From positions 90,541,025 through 90,605,024 of the forward strand of contig CM043958.1 in assembly GCA_014529385.2 (NCBI GenBank): DNA of 64,000 nucleotides, given 5' to 3'. The number at the start of each line of letters is the position of its first letter. The first letter of the stretch is position 1. The stretch is from Adiantum capillus-veneris. Its lineage: Eukaryota > Streptophyta > Polypodiopsida > Polypodiales > Pteridaceae. The notes beneath the pieces are model-generated. The model saw only the letters and a list, made by a program, of their open reading frames with translations, did not search any database and had not been told where the DNA came from. Both the position numbers and the translations under genes were made by a program. Below, one piece after another: positions 41,518-51,299 of the stretch.

Positions 41518-42458
41518 TGTCAGGAGTTTTTTGGAGAAAGAGATTGCGCATATGTACATACACATGCATGGTGCATCAAATGAAGAATTGCCCATTTTCC
41601 AGAGCCAGGTGGTTACGTGGGCCCCACATGTGTACAGGTAGGACAGCATGTACATAGTGCATCGATTTTCACTATCACCAGTACCAGTATGTTTTTTCTA
41701 CAATAATGAGAAGTTTATAGCGCGTAAAACTTCTTGAGGAAGCTATCCACGGGCCGACGACATGAGGTAAGCAGGTGCGTCAGATGGCATCTAGTGGCGT
41801 CAGGAGGGCGAACGGGGTCAATATTTGCACGCGGATGAGGACGGACACAACATGGGTGTTTTCTTGTGAGAGTTATGCAGAAAGGTCATCATTAGAACCA
41901 CTTTTTGGGGCCACTTCACGTGGTTGCGAGACGCATTATTGAAAAGAAATGAGTGCCAGGTGTGCGGATGATGCAAAAAGGTGACAACTATGCACTGTGA
42001 GGTCAGTTTTTGGCATGTTCGGGGTCCATTTGAGGTCATCTAAAAGGCCAAGGGTGCTCAACTAATAAAGCTAAGTGTGGGAACTGAAAAAACTGAGAGA
42101 AGACCAGAAAAAACGTGGAGAAGAGAGGAGGAACAGCCGCAGGTGTGTCTTTGCTCATTTTGGAGCTTGTTTTGGCCGTAAACTGCTCATCCGAGGTCGG
42201 ATTTGAGCACTTTGACATTGTAGACTGGGGTTTTGGGCCGTTCCGGACGCGATGGTGCTATCCATTTTGCCAAATTCCTCACTCTTTTCCTGTTGTTTTT
42301 CTGTGTAAGTTTCTCCTATGAGCGAATTTTCTGCTCTAGTTTGTGATTGTATCTGGCTTATTTTACCCATATTGTGTGGCTATTTGCCCCATTGGTGTTG
42401 GCCCAAGCTCAATTGTATCTAAACATCAGAAATTATCCTCTTTTGAGCTGAGTTTTTT

Positions 42459-42491
<33 letters not shown>

Positions 42492-42666
42492 TGTGTGGAG
42501 TGGGCAAGTGGATAGTCTCTCTCCTCTCACTCCAGAGGTGTGTTCCCTGTCTCGGCCAGGTGTGTTGTCTAAGCCGAGTGGTGCCCCATAGTGTGTGTAT
42601 GTATCTTCCCAAGAGTGTGTGTCGGGTCGTTATAGAGGCGCTGTGTGTGTTTTCATCACGCTCACA
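41518..42666 (+). repeat. 5' LTR of element D
   Basis: Starts TGTCAGGAG and ends CGCTCACA; pairs with 49,083-50,234. It contains a (GT)n run near 42,461-42,490. The target duplication ACGT lies at 41,514-41,517. Confidence 0.9.
42461..42490. repeat. (GT)n microsatellite in element D LTR
   Basis: About 14-15 GT units; the other LTR has a run of slightly different length at 50,028-50,058, as expected for independent slippage after insertion. Confidence 0.95.
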
Positions 42667-42671
42667 TTCTT

Positions 42672-42692
42672 TTGGCGCCCCCACGGAGGATC
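42672..42692 (+). promoter_or_regulatory. Primer-binding site of element D
   Basis: TGGCGCCCCCACGGAGGATC (from 42,673) lies about six bases after the LTR end. TGGCGCC is a common start of plant gypsy primer-binding sites; I cannot name the tRNA with confidence. Confidence 0.6.
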
Positions 42693-43391
42693 TTCTTCGA
42701 GTACCTTCTGCTTCGAGCTTCAAGCTTCGAGATTCGGGATTACAGGTTATAGGTTACAGGGACAGGTACAGGTACAAGTGATTCACACAGGTACAGGTAG
42801 CTAGAGTACAGTGATATACTAGCAATGATGTCACTTGCAGTTGTTGTGGGTATGCATCACTTGGCGCCTAGTTGAGCGCATTGTCTGCTGGATTGTACGT
42901 TACTTGTGGAAATTGCCATTGTACACATTTGTGGAGCCATACTTGGTTGTATTTGGCAGTCCTAGCCATTTCTGAGACTTGGTCTGGAAGATAGTCATTT
43001 CTGAGACTTGACTATATGCGATTTGCATTAGCCTTCGTGTGAGGGTCGATAGCGTGAGGTTTTTATTGAGCTGGCGGATTCTCAAATGTGGGGATCCTTT
43101 TGGTGATACAGGTAGCTGGAGCACCCTTTTTGTGACCTCGCCATAGGCTATGTACTAGTGAGTCCTACTTGATGCTCGGGTTCTATTGTTAACAGTTTAT
43201 GCATACATAGACAGTCTATATTATGGGTTCCTACTGCTCTACTTCTGGGGAAACTCTGTCGAAATTTTCCCAAGTTATGATGGCTGGTTTTTTGGTATTT
43301 TGAGCCATTTATGCTGTTATGCTGCTGAAATTTTGGCAAAATCAGAGGTTGAGTCAGGTGTGCCTTCTTGGGAGCTTCATGGTTGGCTTTA

Positions 43392-43610
43392 ATGGATGAT
43401 CAAAATGGCCCTCAATTCACTCCATTTCATTTAACTCAAAGAATCCAGATAAATGTTCATGTGTCTAGGAAGATTTTTTTCCAGCAGCGCATAGTCTTTA
43501 TGTTCGGGCCAAGAAGATTACGAGAGATCTTGGAATGTCCTTTGCCTGTTGTAATTCCGATGATCAACTATGAAAACTCATTTGATGTGCATGTGTTTGT
43601 CCTTATCTAA
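43392..43610 (+). CDS. Small conserved ORF upstream of gag in element D
   Basis: A 72-codon frame from ATG 43,392, about 100 bases before gag. It shares blocks with the two minus-strand ORFs of element E (27,199-27,630): SRKIFFQQRIVFMFG, EILECPLPVVIPMINY and SFDVHVFVLI. A plant gypsy element usually has only untranslated leader here. No known domain; there is no zinc-binding pattern or clear membrane helix. It could be a Gag-related leader peptide or a regulator; nothing in the sequence decides this. Confidence 0.6.
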   Translation: MDDQNGPQFTPFHLTQRIQINVHVSRKIFFQQRIVFMFGPRRLREILECPLPVVIPMINYENSFDVHVFVLI

Positions 43611-43712
43611 AGTTGAGCTCCATTGAAGTTTCTGGGGATTGGGTAGTCAAAAGTTTTGGGTTCTTGCACGTGTGTTCAAAGGGGTTCTCAAAGCATTGAA
43701 ACTTGGGTAGCC

Positions 43713-45068
43713 ATGGCTTTCTCTTATCCGGAGTTTCATGGAAGAAGTGATGAAGATGTGGAAGAATTTTTGGAAAAGATGGAGGTTGCCTGCATTAGCA
43801 ACCAGATTCATGACCCTGCGCAGATGTTACGCCTTCTCCAAATTTGTTTGAAGAGTAATGCACGAGTTTGGTCTAAAGCATTTGCAGAGGAGTTGCATGT
43901 GGATGATCCACTTGTAAGGTTGAGTTGGGACAATCTACGACATGGGTTGGAAGTGGAGTTTGTGAAGATAGAAGATCCTGACAAAGTGTGGCAAGAAGTA
44001 CAGGCTTTGGTGCAAAAGGAAGGTGAGCCAGTAGATGCGTACATACGTAAGTTTTCATTGGCATGGGAGCGAATGTGCAAGGCCTTAGCACCACAGGTAC
44101 CCCCGCCTGACATGATGAAGAAGGACAGGTTCTTAGCTGGTCTTTGGGAGAATATACGTTGGAGAGTGGAGCTAAAGAAGCCTAGGACATATGAAGATGC
44201 ACTAGAGGTATCAAGGAACAAAGAGTGGAAGTTGAGGAAAATGAGCCAGTTAGGGGTGGAGTCTTTGCCCATGAGGTCTGAATTTCAGCCTATAGAGTCT
44301 ATACAAGGTCGCATGTCAGGGGTTCATCATGAACCAGTGGTTCCTGTTACTACTCAGGTTATGCCAGCAGTGGTCACTATAGCAATGCAAGATGATGGGC
44401 TAAGGCAAGACATGAGGCAAATGGTAGATTTGATGAAGAATCTCAGCCTAAACATGCTAGGTCAAGTGGGAAATAATCGAGGTCGAGGGAGGTTTGCAAA
44501 TCAGCCAGGAGGTGAAGAAAGGCCTAGGAATGGTGTTGGACAAAGCAATGGTAGGTTTTGGAGGCAGATGCCCACATGTTATAATTGTGGAGAGTTGGGT
44601 CACATCAGCCCGCAATGTGATAAGCCACCAAGGATGGGGGGAGACATGTATCCATTGCCAAGACAGGTGCTAACTAGGTCAAATGATTATGGCATCGAAC
44701 TTAAGGGAGACGAAGGAAACAGTGGACTGACCCAAGAGGAAAAGGGAAAGACAAAAGTGCTAAGTGTAGTCACCTTGGAGAAGGCATCAAAGCTAGAGGA
44801 TACATTAGTGATGCCTATTGGGAAGAGGACCACAGAGGATAAGGAAGGAAGAAGTGCCCCAGGTCCTAGTAAGAAGAAAGGAAAGAGCCATGAAGGCGAG
44901 GATGTCAAGGCCAAGAGGAAAAGGAGAGCTCGTCGAAAGTTTCATGTTTCAAATTTTCCACTAGGGGATGGGCAATTAAGCTATGACTTGAAGGAGGATC
45001 TAACGAGCAGGAAGGCAGATGTTACTTTTGGGCAGCTTATAGAGATGGTGCCTAAGCTAAAGCGATAG
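43713..45068 (+). CDS. gag: Gag of element D
   Basis: A 451-codon frame; I chose ATG 43,713 (MAFSYPEFHGRSDEDVEEFL) because it aligns with the element E Gag start, although the frame is open further upstream. The capsid-like core includes RLLQICLKSNARVW, VRLSWDNLRHGLEVEF, GEPVDAYIRKFSLAWERM and DRFLAGLWENIRWRV. The zinc knuckle CYNCGELGHISPQC lies at 44,577-44,618. The C-terminus is strongly basic (KAKRKRRARRKFHVSNFPLG). Gag packages element RNA into particles. It ends at TAG 45,066-45,068; the same frame then continues into protease-RT, so the stop may be a mutation or a read-through point. Confidence 0.85.
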   Translation: MAFSYPEFHGRSDEDVEEFLEKMEVACISNQIHDPAQMLRLLQICLKSNARVWSKAFAEELHVDDPLVRLSWDNLRHGLEVEFVKIEDPDKVWQEVQALVQKEGEPVDAYIRKFSLAWERMCKALAPQVPPPDMMKKDRFLAGLWENIRWRVELKKPRTYEDALEVSRNKEWKLRKMSQLGVESLPMRSEFQPIESIQGRMSGVHHEPVVPVTTQVMPAVVTIAMQDDGLRQDMRQMVDLMKNLSLNMLGQVGNNRGRGRFANQPGGEERPRNGVGQSNGRFWRQMPTCYNCGELGHISPQCDKPPRMGGDMYPLPRQVLTRSNDYGIELKGDEGNSGLTQEEKGKTKVLSVVTLEKASKLEDTLVMPIGKRTTEDKEGRSAPGPSKKKGKSHEGEDVKAKRKRRARRKFHVSNFPLGDGQLSYDLKEDLTSRKADVTFGQLIEMVPKLKR

Positions 45069-45077
45069 TGGAAGAGG

Positions 45078-46832
45078 ATGGTTAACCCAATGGAGAAAGA
45101 GCCAGAGAGAGATTCAGTAAAGGTGTTGGCAATGGATGAGCTACCAGACATTTGTCCAATAGTAGATGTGTGGCATAAAAGGAAAAATTTGGGACAGGGT
45201 TATGTGGATGGCGGAGCCCAAATATGCGTCATAACACACTCATGCGTTGAGAAGATGGGTCTCACAGTGGCTGGGGTGTCAGGTTTTCGGATCATATTGG
45301 CAAACCATCAAAAAGTAAAATGCTTGGGTGTTGTAAAGAGCTTAGAAGTGGAGGCATATGATGCAAAGGCAATGGTTGATTTTCATGTGATGCCAGCAGG
45401 GTTGGGAGCATATCCTATTATACTGGGCAGACCATGGTTACGCGCAGTGGGAGCTGTTCAAGATTGGCGACATGGTACGATTAGCCTCTATGGAAAGACA
45501 GGTACCAAGAAGCTTTATAATATGGACACAAGGAAACGATTAGAGGAGCTTTATGAAGATGAGGATGAGTCTAGTGATGAAGACTCTTCCACGGTGACAG
45601 ATGAGGACCGTGATAGCACTACCAGCAGTGATGAGGATGCTGATGTTGCATTTCTTTTGATGGACAAAGAAATGCAGGAGTTTGGTTTAGTTGCATTTGC
45701 GAATGAGGTTGAAGATGAAAGTGAAGGGCCTTATGAAGTGATTGAAGGGCTGATGCAAACCAAGGTTGAGTTGTCAAAGAAGCAGGAATTGATGACACAA
45801 ATGATCGGTGGAGACCTCTCAGCTATGGAGAAGGATATATATATGCACATGCTGGCTAGTTTTCCTGATTTGTTCATTACTTCATATGAAGAGATCAGAG
45901 GGTTCAAGGGCGAAGAGATGCATATAGAGCTGAAAGAAGGTGCTAAGCCAGTGCGGCAAAGGCTAAGAAGGATGGGTCAAGAGCAAATGGAAGCCTTGCG
46001 AGAAGAGGTGGACAAGTTATTGAAGGCAGGGTTCATAGTCCCTGTGGAGACCACAGAATGGGTGAGTCCAGTTGTAGTCAGTCCAAAGAAGGATGGGAAG
46101 TGGAGAATTTCTGTAGATTTTAAGCCCTTAAACGCAGCCACTAAGAAGGACCCATATCCTCTTCCATTCATCGATCAGATCTTGGATTCAGTGGCAGGTT
46201 ATGAGAGGTACAGTGTGTGTGATGGTTTTTCAGGCTATTTTCAATTGAAGATTGCTCTTAAAGACCGCACAAAGACCGCTTTTATTACGCCATGGGGCTG
46301 CTATTGCTACACAGTATTGCCATTTGGGTTGTCAAATGGACCTTCCTTCTATCAAGAGAGAGCAAATTGGGTGTTGGAACCATTCATTGGTAGTTTTGTT
46401 AAAGCTTTTATGGATGACTTCTGTGTCTATAGCAGTAGGGCTGAACACCATGAGAAGCTGCAGATGGTATTGGCTCGATATGATGAATGTGGAGGACAAC
46501 TAAATCCAAAGAAATGTCATCTAGCACAGCCAAGGGTGAAGTTATTGGGCCATATGGTGTCAGAAAATGGCATTGAGGCTGATCCAGATACGGTTAAGTC
46601 TATTATTCTTCTTCCATCACCTACGAGTACGAAGCAATTGGCAACCTTTATACACAAAGTGAAGTACATGGCAAGGTTTATTCCATTGTCTTCGCAGGTT
46701 CTTTATCCATTACAACAAGTGGCAAAGCATGATCCATTGCAATGGGATGACAAGTGTGAAGAAGTGTTTCAAGAGGTGTTAGAGGTTTGTCAGCCATGCA
46801 GGCTCCTGATTGGGAGAAATTTTTTTATGTAA
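45078..46832 (+). pseudogene. pol: Protease and reverse transcriptase of element D
   Basis: Same frame as gag, after a single TAG. Protease: GQGYVDGGAQICVITHSCVE (catalytic Asp codon 45,207-45,209, DGGA type) and YPIILGRPWLRAVGAVQDWR. An acidic linker of about 100 residues follows (EDEDESSDEDSSTVTDEDRD). RT: WVSPVVVSPKKDGKWRISVD, YSVCDGFSGYFQLKI, VLPFGLSNGPSFYQE and KAFMDDFCVYS (catalytic FMDD at 46,407-46,418). Near 46,785 a one-base frameshift takes the frame out of register, and the downstream RNase H continues from 46,787 in the new frame. So RT is complete apart from its end. Confidence 0.88.
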
Positions 46833-48640
46833 ATCCCTCAGTAGGGGATGATGCCATTGGAGCCATGCTATTGCAAAAGGGGAAGGGAAGCCATTATATG
46901 AGGCCGGTGTATTGTGCAAGCCGAGTGAAGTTGGTAGCGGAGAGAAAGTTATCGGAAGTAGAGCTAGTGATGGCCAGTGTAATATTTGCTTGTCGACGAT
47001 TTCGTCATTACTTGCTACCACGGCCTTTTGTTTTCTTGACGAGTTATGCCTTTTTGCCACAGTTAATTAATGGTACTAACATGTCAAATGTGGTGAAGAA
47101 ATGGGTAATTGAGCTGCAAGAGTTTGAGTTCTCTTTTCTAGTGGAAGATAGTACAAGGGCTACCCTAGCTGATTTGTTGACTTACAAGGAGAATCCCCTT
47201 ATTGTTAAGGAAGAGGTGGTGAGAAAGGTAGTTGAAGAAGTGCCACAGATCAGCAATGCACATGTGTTGTTCTTTGATGGTTCATACAGAAAGAGCCACG
47301 ATGCAACTTCAGGGGGTATAGCACTTTATGATCCAGAGGGGAAGCTAGTATGCAAGAGAGGGTTCAAATTGGATGCTCATAGTAACAATGAGGCTGAATA
47401 TGCTACTCTGGAAGCCGGATTACACATTTGTTTGAAGCATGGGGTTCGAAGGTTGAGCATAAAAGGTGATGCCTTGTTAGTGGTGAAGCAAGTGCTGGGT
47501 GTGTGGAAGAGCAAGAACACCTCATTGAAGGACATGTGCTTCAGAATTAAAGGCCTGTTAAAAAAGTTCGAAGCATGGAGCATCAGACACATTGAACGTG
47601 CCCTAAATGGAGAGGCACATGAAGCAGCTCAAGGCATGATTGGGGAGCTATTTGTGTTGAGGACCACTTTACCTCTTTATCATGGCCGGGAAAGTTTGGC
47701 TCAAGAAGAGGAGTTTTTGCTAACAGGAATCATTCCAAAGGAGATTCAGAAGTCTAAGAAGTATGGCTTTGTGCGTAGAGCATACAGGTACAAATTGATT
47801 GGTGATGTCTTATACATGAAAGGGGCTGATCTCGTGTTGAGACGTGTACCTTGGCGGGAGGAGCTTTACAGAGTGTTGGAAGAGAATCATGAAGGCGCAT
47901 GTGGTGGCCATTTTGCTCTAAAGATCACCTTGCATAAGATTTTGCAAGAGGGGTATGTATGGCCTAGTTTGCACAAGGATGTTCACCATTCGTGTAGGTC
48001 TTGCAATAGGTGTCAAGCATTTGGGAAGAGAGTGTTGAAGCCAGAGCTACGAAAAACCATTATGGCGTTTGATGTGTTTGAAAAGTGGGGGATTGATGCA
48101 ATAGGCCCGTTACCTATCACAAGCAGAGGCAAAAGCTATATCTTGACGGCAGTGGACTATCTCTATAGATGGGCAGAGGCTATAGCAGTAAAACAGATCA
48201 CTGCAAAGGATGTGGCAAAATTTGTGTATGATGAAATATGTTGCAAGTTTGGGGTGCCATTAGAGCTACTTTCAGATAAGGGGCCAGGATTTAGAGCTAA
48301 ACTGCTAGACTTCTTATGCACAAAGATGAAGATTAGGCACCAGCATACCACTCCTTATTACCCGCAGTGTAATGGCTTAAATGAAAGATTCAATGGTGAG
48401 TTGGTACAAATTCTTTCTAAAGTGACAGAGCACCAAGGAAAGAATTGGGATTTGGAATTGCCTAGTGCATTATGGGCTTACCTTACTTCGGTGAAGACAG
48501 GTACAGGGTTTACTCCATTTCATTTGGTGTATGGAAAGGAAGCACTATTGCCGGTGAAGGTAGAGTTGCCTGCGGTCAAGATGTTAGAGAAGTTGCTTGG
48601 GCCGCCTAGTGATGCATTCAAAGAGAGACTCTTGCAGTAA
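46787..48640 (+). pseudogene. pol: RNase H, second RNase H and integrase of element D
   Basis: First RNase H (about 46,790-47,150): the catalytic positions look lost (VNPSVGDDAIGAML where DAS is usual, and FLTSYAFLPQL where TDH is usual). The second RNase H (about 47,270-47,640) has HVLFFDGSYRKS, NNEAEYATLEAG and IKGDALLVVKQ. Its fourth site is GEAHEAAQ, where Asp is usual. The integrase zinc domain is HEGACGGHF ... CRSCNRCQ. The core is KWGIDAIGPLP (Asp 48,094-48,096), LLSDKGPGF (Asp 48,275-48,277) and NGLNERFNGE (Glu 48,383-48,385), all kept. An in-frame TAA at 48,638-48,640 ends it before the integrase C-terminus. Confidence 0.88.
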
Positions 48641-48652
48641 CAAGAGGTCCAG

Positions 48653-49054
48653 TTGGATAGGATGAGCGCATTGGAGCATTATGGGCAAATGCAGGATAAG
48701 GCTTTGGCAAAGATAAATGAAAAGGTCAAAAGTAAGGGTATCAAGAAACATGACTTGGTTTTGCGCTACAACAGTAAGCTGGACAATACCTTCCAAAACA
48801 AGTTTCAAATTAAGTGGGAAGGCCCTTTCAAGGTAGTGGAGTGTTTTCCAAATGGCACATATCAGCTGGCTAACCTGGATGGTGTTCTACATAAGTCAAG
48901 GGTAAATGGATTGCATCTTAAATTGTATCATGCTAGATTGATGATGGTGGAGCAAGATGATCTGTCTGTGGATAAAGCAGTGTCGGTGAGGGATGAGGAG
49001 ACCTGTGATGCGGCGAGTCTCATATCTCTCTTTGCTGCTGCTGATCATGAATGA
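48653..49054 (+). pseudogene. pol: Integrase C-terminal domain of element D
   Basis: Same frame as the preceding integrase, after one TAA. It contains the GPY/F-type block KWEGPFKVVECFPNGTYQLA followed by RVNGLHLKLYHARLM. There is no chromodomain, as expected for a Tat-like element. The end is acidic and stops at 49,054, a few bases before the purine tract. Confidence 0.8.
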
Positions 49055-49061
49055 TCTAGCA

Positions 49062-49076
49062 GGCTAGGGGAGGGGC
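49062..49076 (+). promoter_or_regulatory. Polypurine tract of element D
   Basis: GGCTAGGGGAGGGGC lies a few bases before the 3' LTR start (TGTCAGG at 49,083). It would prime plus-strand DNA synthesis. Confidence 0.8.
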
Positions 49077-49082
49077 AAATTA

Positions 49083-50024
49083 TGTCAGGATTTTTTTGGA
49101 GCAAGGGATTGCGCATATGTACATACACATGCATGGTGCATCAAATGAAGAATTGCCCATTTTCCAGAGCCAGGTGGTTACGTGGGGCCCACATGTGTAC
49201 AGGTAGGACAGCATGTACATAGTGCATCGATTTTCACTATCACCAGTACCAGTATGTTTTTTCTACAATAATGAGGAGTTTATAGCGTGTAAAACTTCTC
49301 GAGGAAGCTATCCACGGGCCGACGACATGAGGTAAGCAGGTGCGTCAGATGGCATCTAGTGGCGTCAGGAGGGCGAACGGGGTCAATATTTGCACGCGGA
49401 TGAGGACGGACACAACATGGGTGTTTTCTTGTGAGAGTTATGCAGAAAGGTCATCATTAGGACCACTTTTTGGGGCCACTTCACATGGTTGCGAGACGCA
49501 TGATTGAAAAGAAATGAGTGCCAGGTGTGCGGATGATGCAAAAAGGTGACAACTATGCACTGCGAGGTCAGTTTTTGGCCTGTTCGGGGTCCGTTTGAGG
49601 TCATCTAAAAGGTCAAGTGTGCCCAACTAATAAAGCTAAGTGTGGGAACTGAAAAAACTAAGAGAAGACCAGAAAAAACGTGGAGAAGAGAGGAGGAACA
49701 GCCGCAGGTGTGTTTTTGCTCATTTTGGAGCTTGTTTTGGCCGTAAACTGCTCATCCGAGGTCGGATTTGAGCACTTTGACATTGTAGACTGGGGTTTTG
49801 GGCCGTTCCGGAAGCGATGGTCCTATCCATTTTTCCAAATTCCTCACTCTTTTCCTGCTGTTTTTCTGTGTAAGTTTCTCCTATGAGCGAAGTTTCTGCT
49901 CTAGTTTGTGATTGTATCTGGCTTATTTTACCCATATTGTGTGAGCTATTTGCCCCATTGGTGTTGGCCCAAGCTCAATTGTATCTAAACATCAGAAATT
50001 ATCCTCTTTTGAGCTGAGTTTTTT

Positions 50025-50059
<35 letters not shown>

Positions 50060-50234
50060 TGTGTGGAGTGGGCAAGTGGATAGTCTCTCTCCTCTCACTC
50101 CAGAGGTGTGTTCCCTGTCTTGGCTAGGTGTGTTGTCTAAGCCGAGTGGTGCCCCATAGTGTGTGTATGTATCTTCCCAAGAGTGTGTGTCGGGTCGTTA
50201 TAGAGGCGCTGTGTGTGTTTTCATCCCGCTCACA
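49083..50234 (+). repeat. 3' LTR of element D
   Basis: Starts TGTCAGGAT and ends CGCTCACA, then ACGT (50,235-50,238), the second copy of the target duplication. By eye about 97% identical to the 5' LTR. It holds a (GT)n run at 50,028-50,058. Confidence 0.9.
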
Positions 50235-50460
50235 ACGTGTACGTCAATTTTGTAACTATTGGCCAACGATGTATTTTTCCAATAATGACAATTGTGTTGT
50301 AACTAGTACATTTTGGTTAAAGCTTAACAATCAAGTGATTTTGCCTATAATGTATAATTTTGGTAGTGTATTACTTTTGTCAATTCACTTTCATCGATAT
50401 ACTTTTGTCAGTTTTCATCTTACTTTTGGAAACATATCTTCAATATGGTTGATGAGGTGA

Positions 50461-50671
50461 CAGGGCAATGTATGCCCTGCCACCAAAAAAATTTACTCTT
50501 GAGCATCGCTATATACGTCGCTATTTTTGGACCTGCAACATCTCTATATGCACATAGCGATGTAGATAGCGAAGTTCTCTTTGCGACGCGTATAATGATG
50601 TCGGGAAAAAAAATATCCCCGTGTATTTTCATTGCTAAAGCCGTTACAAGTGTGAAGAACCTCTTGTAGTG
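50461..50671 (+). repeat. CACTA 3' terminal region with subterminal repeats
   Basis: The end CCTCTTGTAGTG is at 50,660-50,671. Subterminal words: ATCGCTAT 50,505-50,512, GTCGCTAT 50,517-50,524, ATAGCGAT 50,554-50,561 and ATAGCGAA 50,566-50,573, in both orientations. A hairpin CAGGGCA...TGCCCTG lies at 50,461-50,479. In CACTA elements such repeats bind the TNPA-type protein needed for excision. The flanking TCA would be the 3-base target duplication. Confidence 0.75.
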
Positions 50672-51260
50672 TCAATATGTTCATTTTTCAATAGAGAATG
50701 CACACATAAGTCATCCATGTAAATGTCTAAAAATTGTCTTAGATATTCCTTGAACGCGTGACTCATTAGCCTCTAGAATGTGGCAGGTACATTGGTCAAG
50801 CCAAATGGAATCATCCTATAAGCAAATATGCCCTTTGTGTTGATCCTATAGCTGTATTGTGAGATGATTATAGCTTGAAAAGCCATCAAGAAAGTTGTAA
50901 GCTTCCTTGTCCATAACTCTCTCAATCACATGATCTGTGATGGATAAAGGATAGTTATCTCTTATCGTGGTAGTGTTAACCTACTTGAGATTCACACACA
51001 CTCGTAATTTTTTATTCTTTTTGGGCACTACCACAATTGGCGACACCCACTCTGTGTGTTCAATCTCATAGATCTCTTCTTTAATCTTCTTCGCAAATGT
51101 CTCATTATAAGTATAGGACGTTGTTTGTGCGACTTAGCATCACTCTTAAGGGGTATTGTATACTCGGATCCACTCCCTCAAGATCTTTATACAACCAAGC
51201 AAACACATCTCTATAGTGTTGGAGAGTAGCTATTAAAAGGCGCTCTTCCTCTTTAGTGAG
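50672..51260 (-). pseudogene. pol: Reverse transcriptase fragment of family B
   Basis: Broken frames with RDVFAWLYKDLEGVDPSI, YEIEHTEWVSPIVVVPKKN and RVCV, DNYPLSITDHVIERVMDKEA, and a decayed YMDD region reading IFRHLHG just before the CACTA junction. The match to element A RT is clear in each segment. Because of the frame changes no protein could be made. RNase H and integrase are missing. Confidence 0.75.
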
Positions 51261-51299
51261 TGGCTATGTAATTCGGTCTCGGTTCTTCCCTTGATTCAG

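Larger units (their letters stand above)
41518..50234 (+). mobile_element. Tat-like Ty3/gypsy retrotransposon D, nearly complete
   Basis: Order: LTR (41,518-42,666), primer-binding site (42,674), leader with a small conserved ORF (43,392-43,610), gag (43,713-45,068), protease-RT (45,078-46,832), RNase H, second RNase H and integrase (46,787-48,640), integrase end (48,653-49,054), purine tract (49,062-49,076) and LTR (49,083-50,234). The LTRs differ at about 30 of 1,150 positions by eye, pointing to a moderately recent insertion. ACGT flanks both sides. The second RNase H places it in the Tat-like branch of plant gypsy elements. Two in-frame stops and one frameshift disable it. Confidence 0.9.
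39408..50671 (+). mobile_element. CACTA-type DNA transposon remnant, split by element D
   Basis: Two parts: 39,408-41,517 with transposon gene exons and 50,235-50,671 with the 3' end. The end reads CCTCTTGTAGTG, the complement of CACTACAAGAGG, the hallmark terminal inverted repeat. Subterminal ATCGCTAT/ATAGCGAT words lie just inside it. Element D (41,518-50,234) sits between, with ACGT on both sides as target duplication. The 5' end of the transposon is missing. Confidence 0.75.

Noticed and set aside
42433-42781. Overlapping plus- and minus-strand frames around the GT repeat
   Set aside because: They are made of repeated Cys-Val or Thr-His from the microsatellite inside the element D LTR, and recur in the other LTR only as far as the repeat does.
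46787-46832. Programmed frameshift between RT and RNase H in element D
   Set aside because: The shift falls inside the RT-RNase H region, where no known element uses recoding, and no slippery heptamer is evident. A plain indel is more likely.
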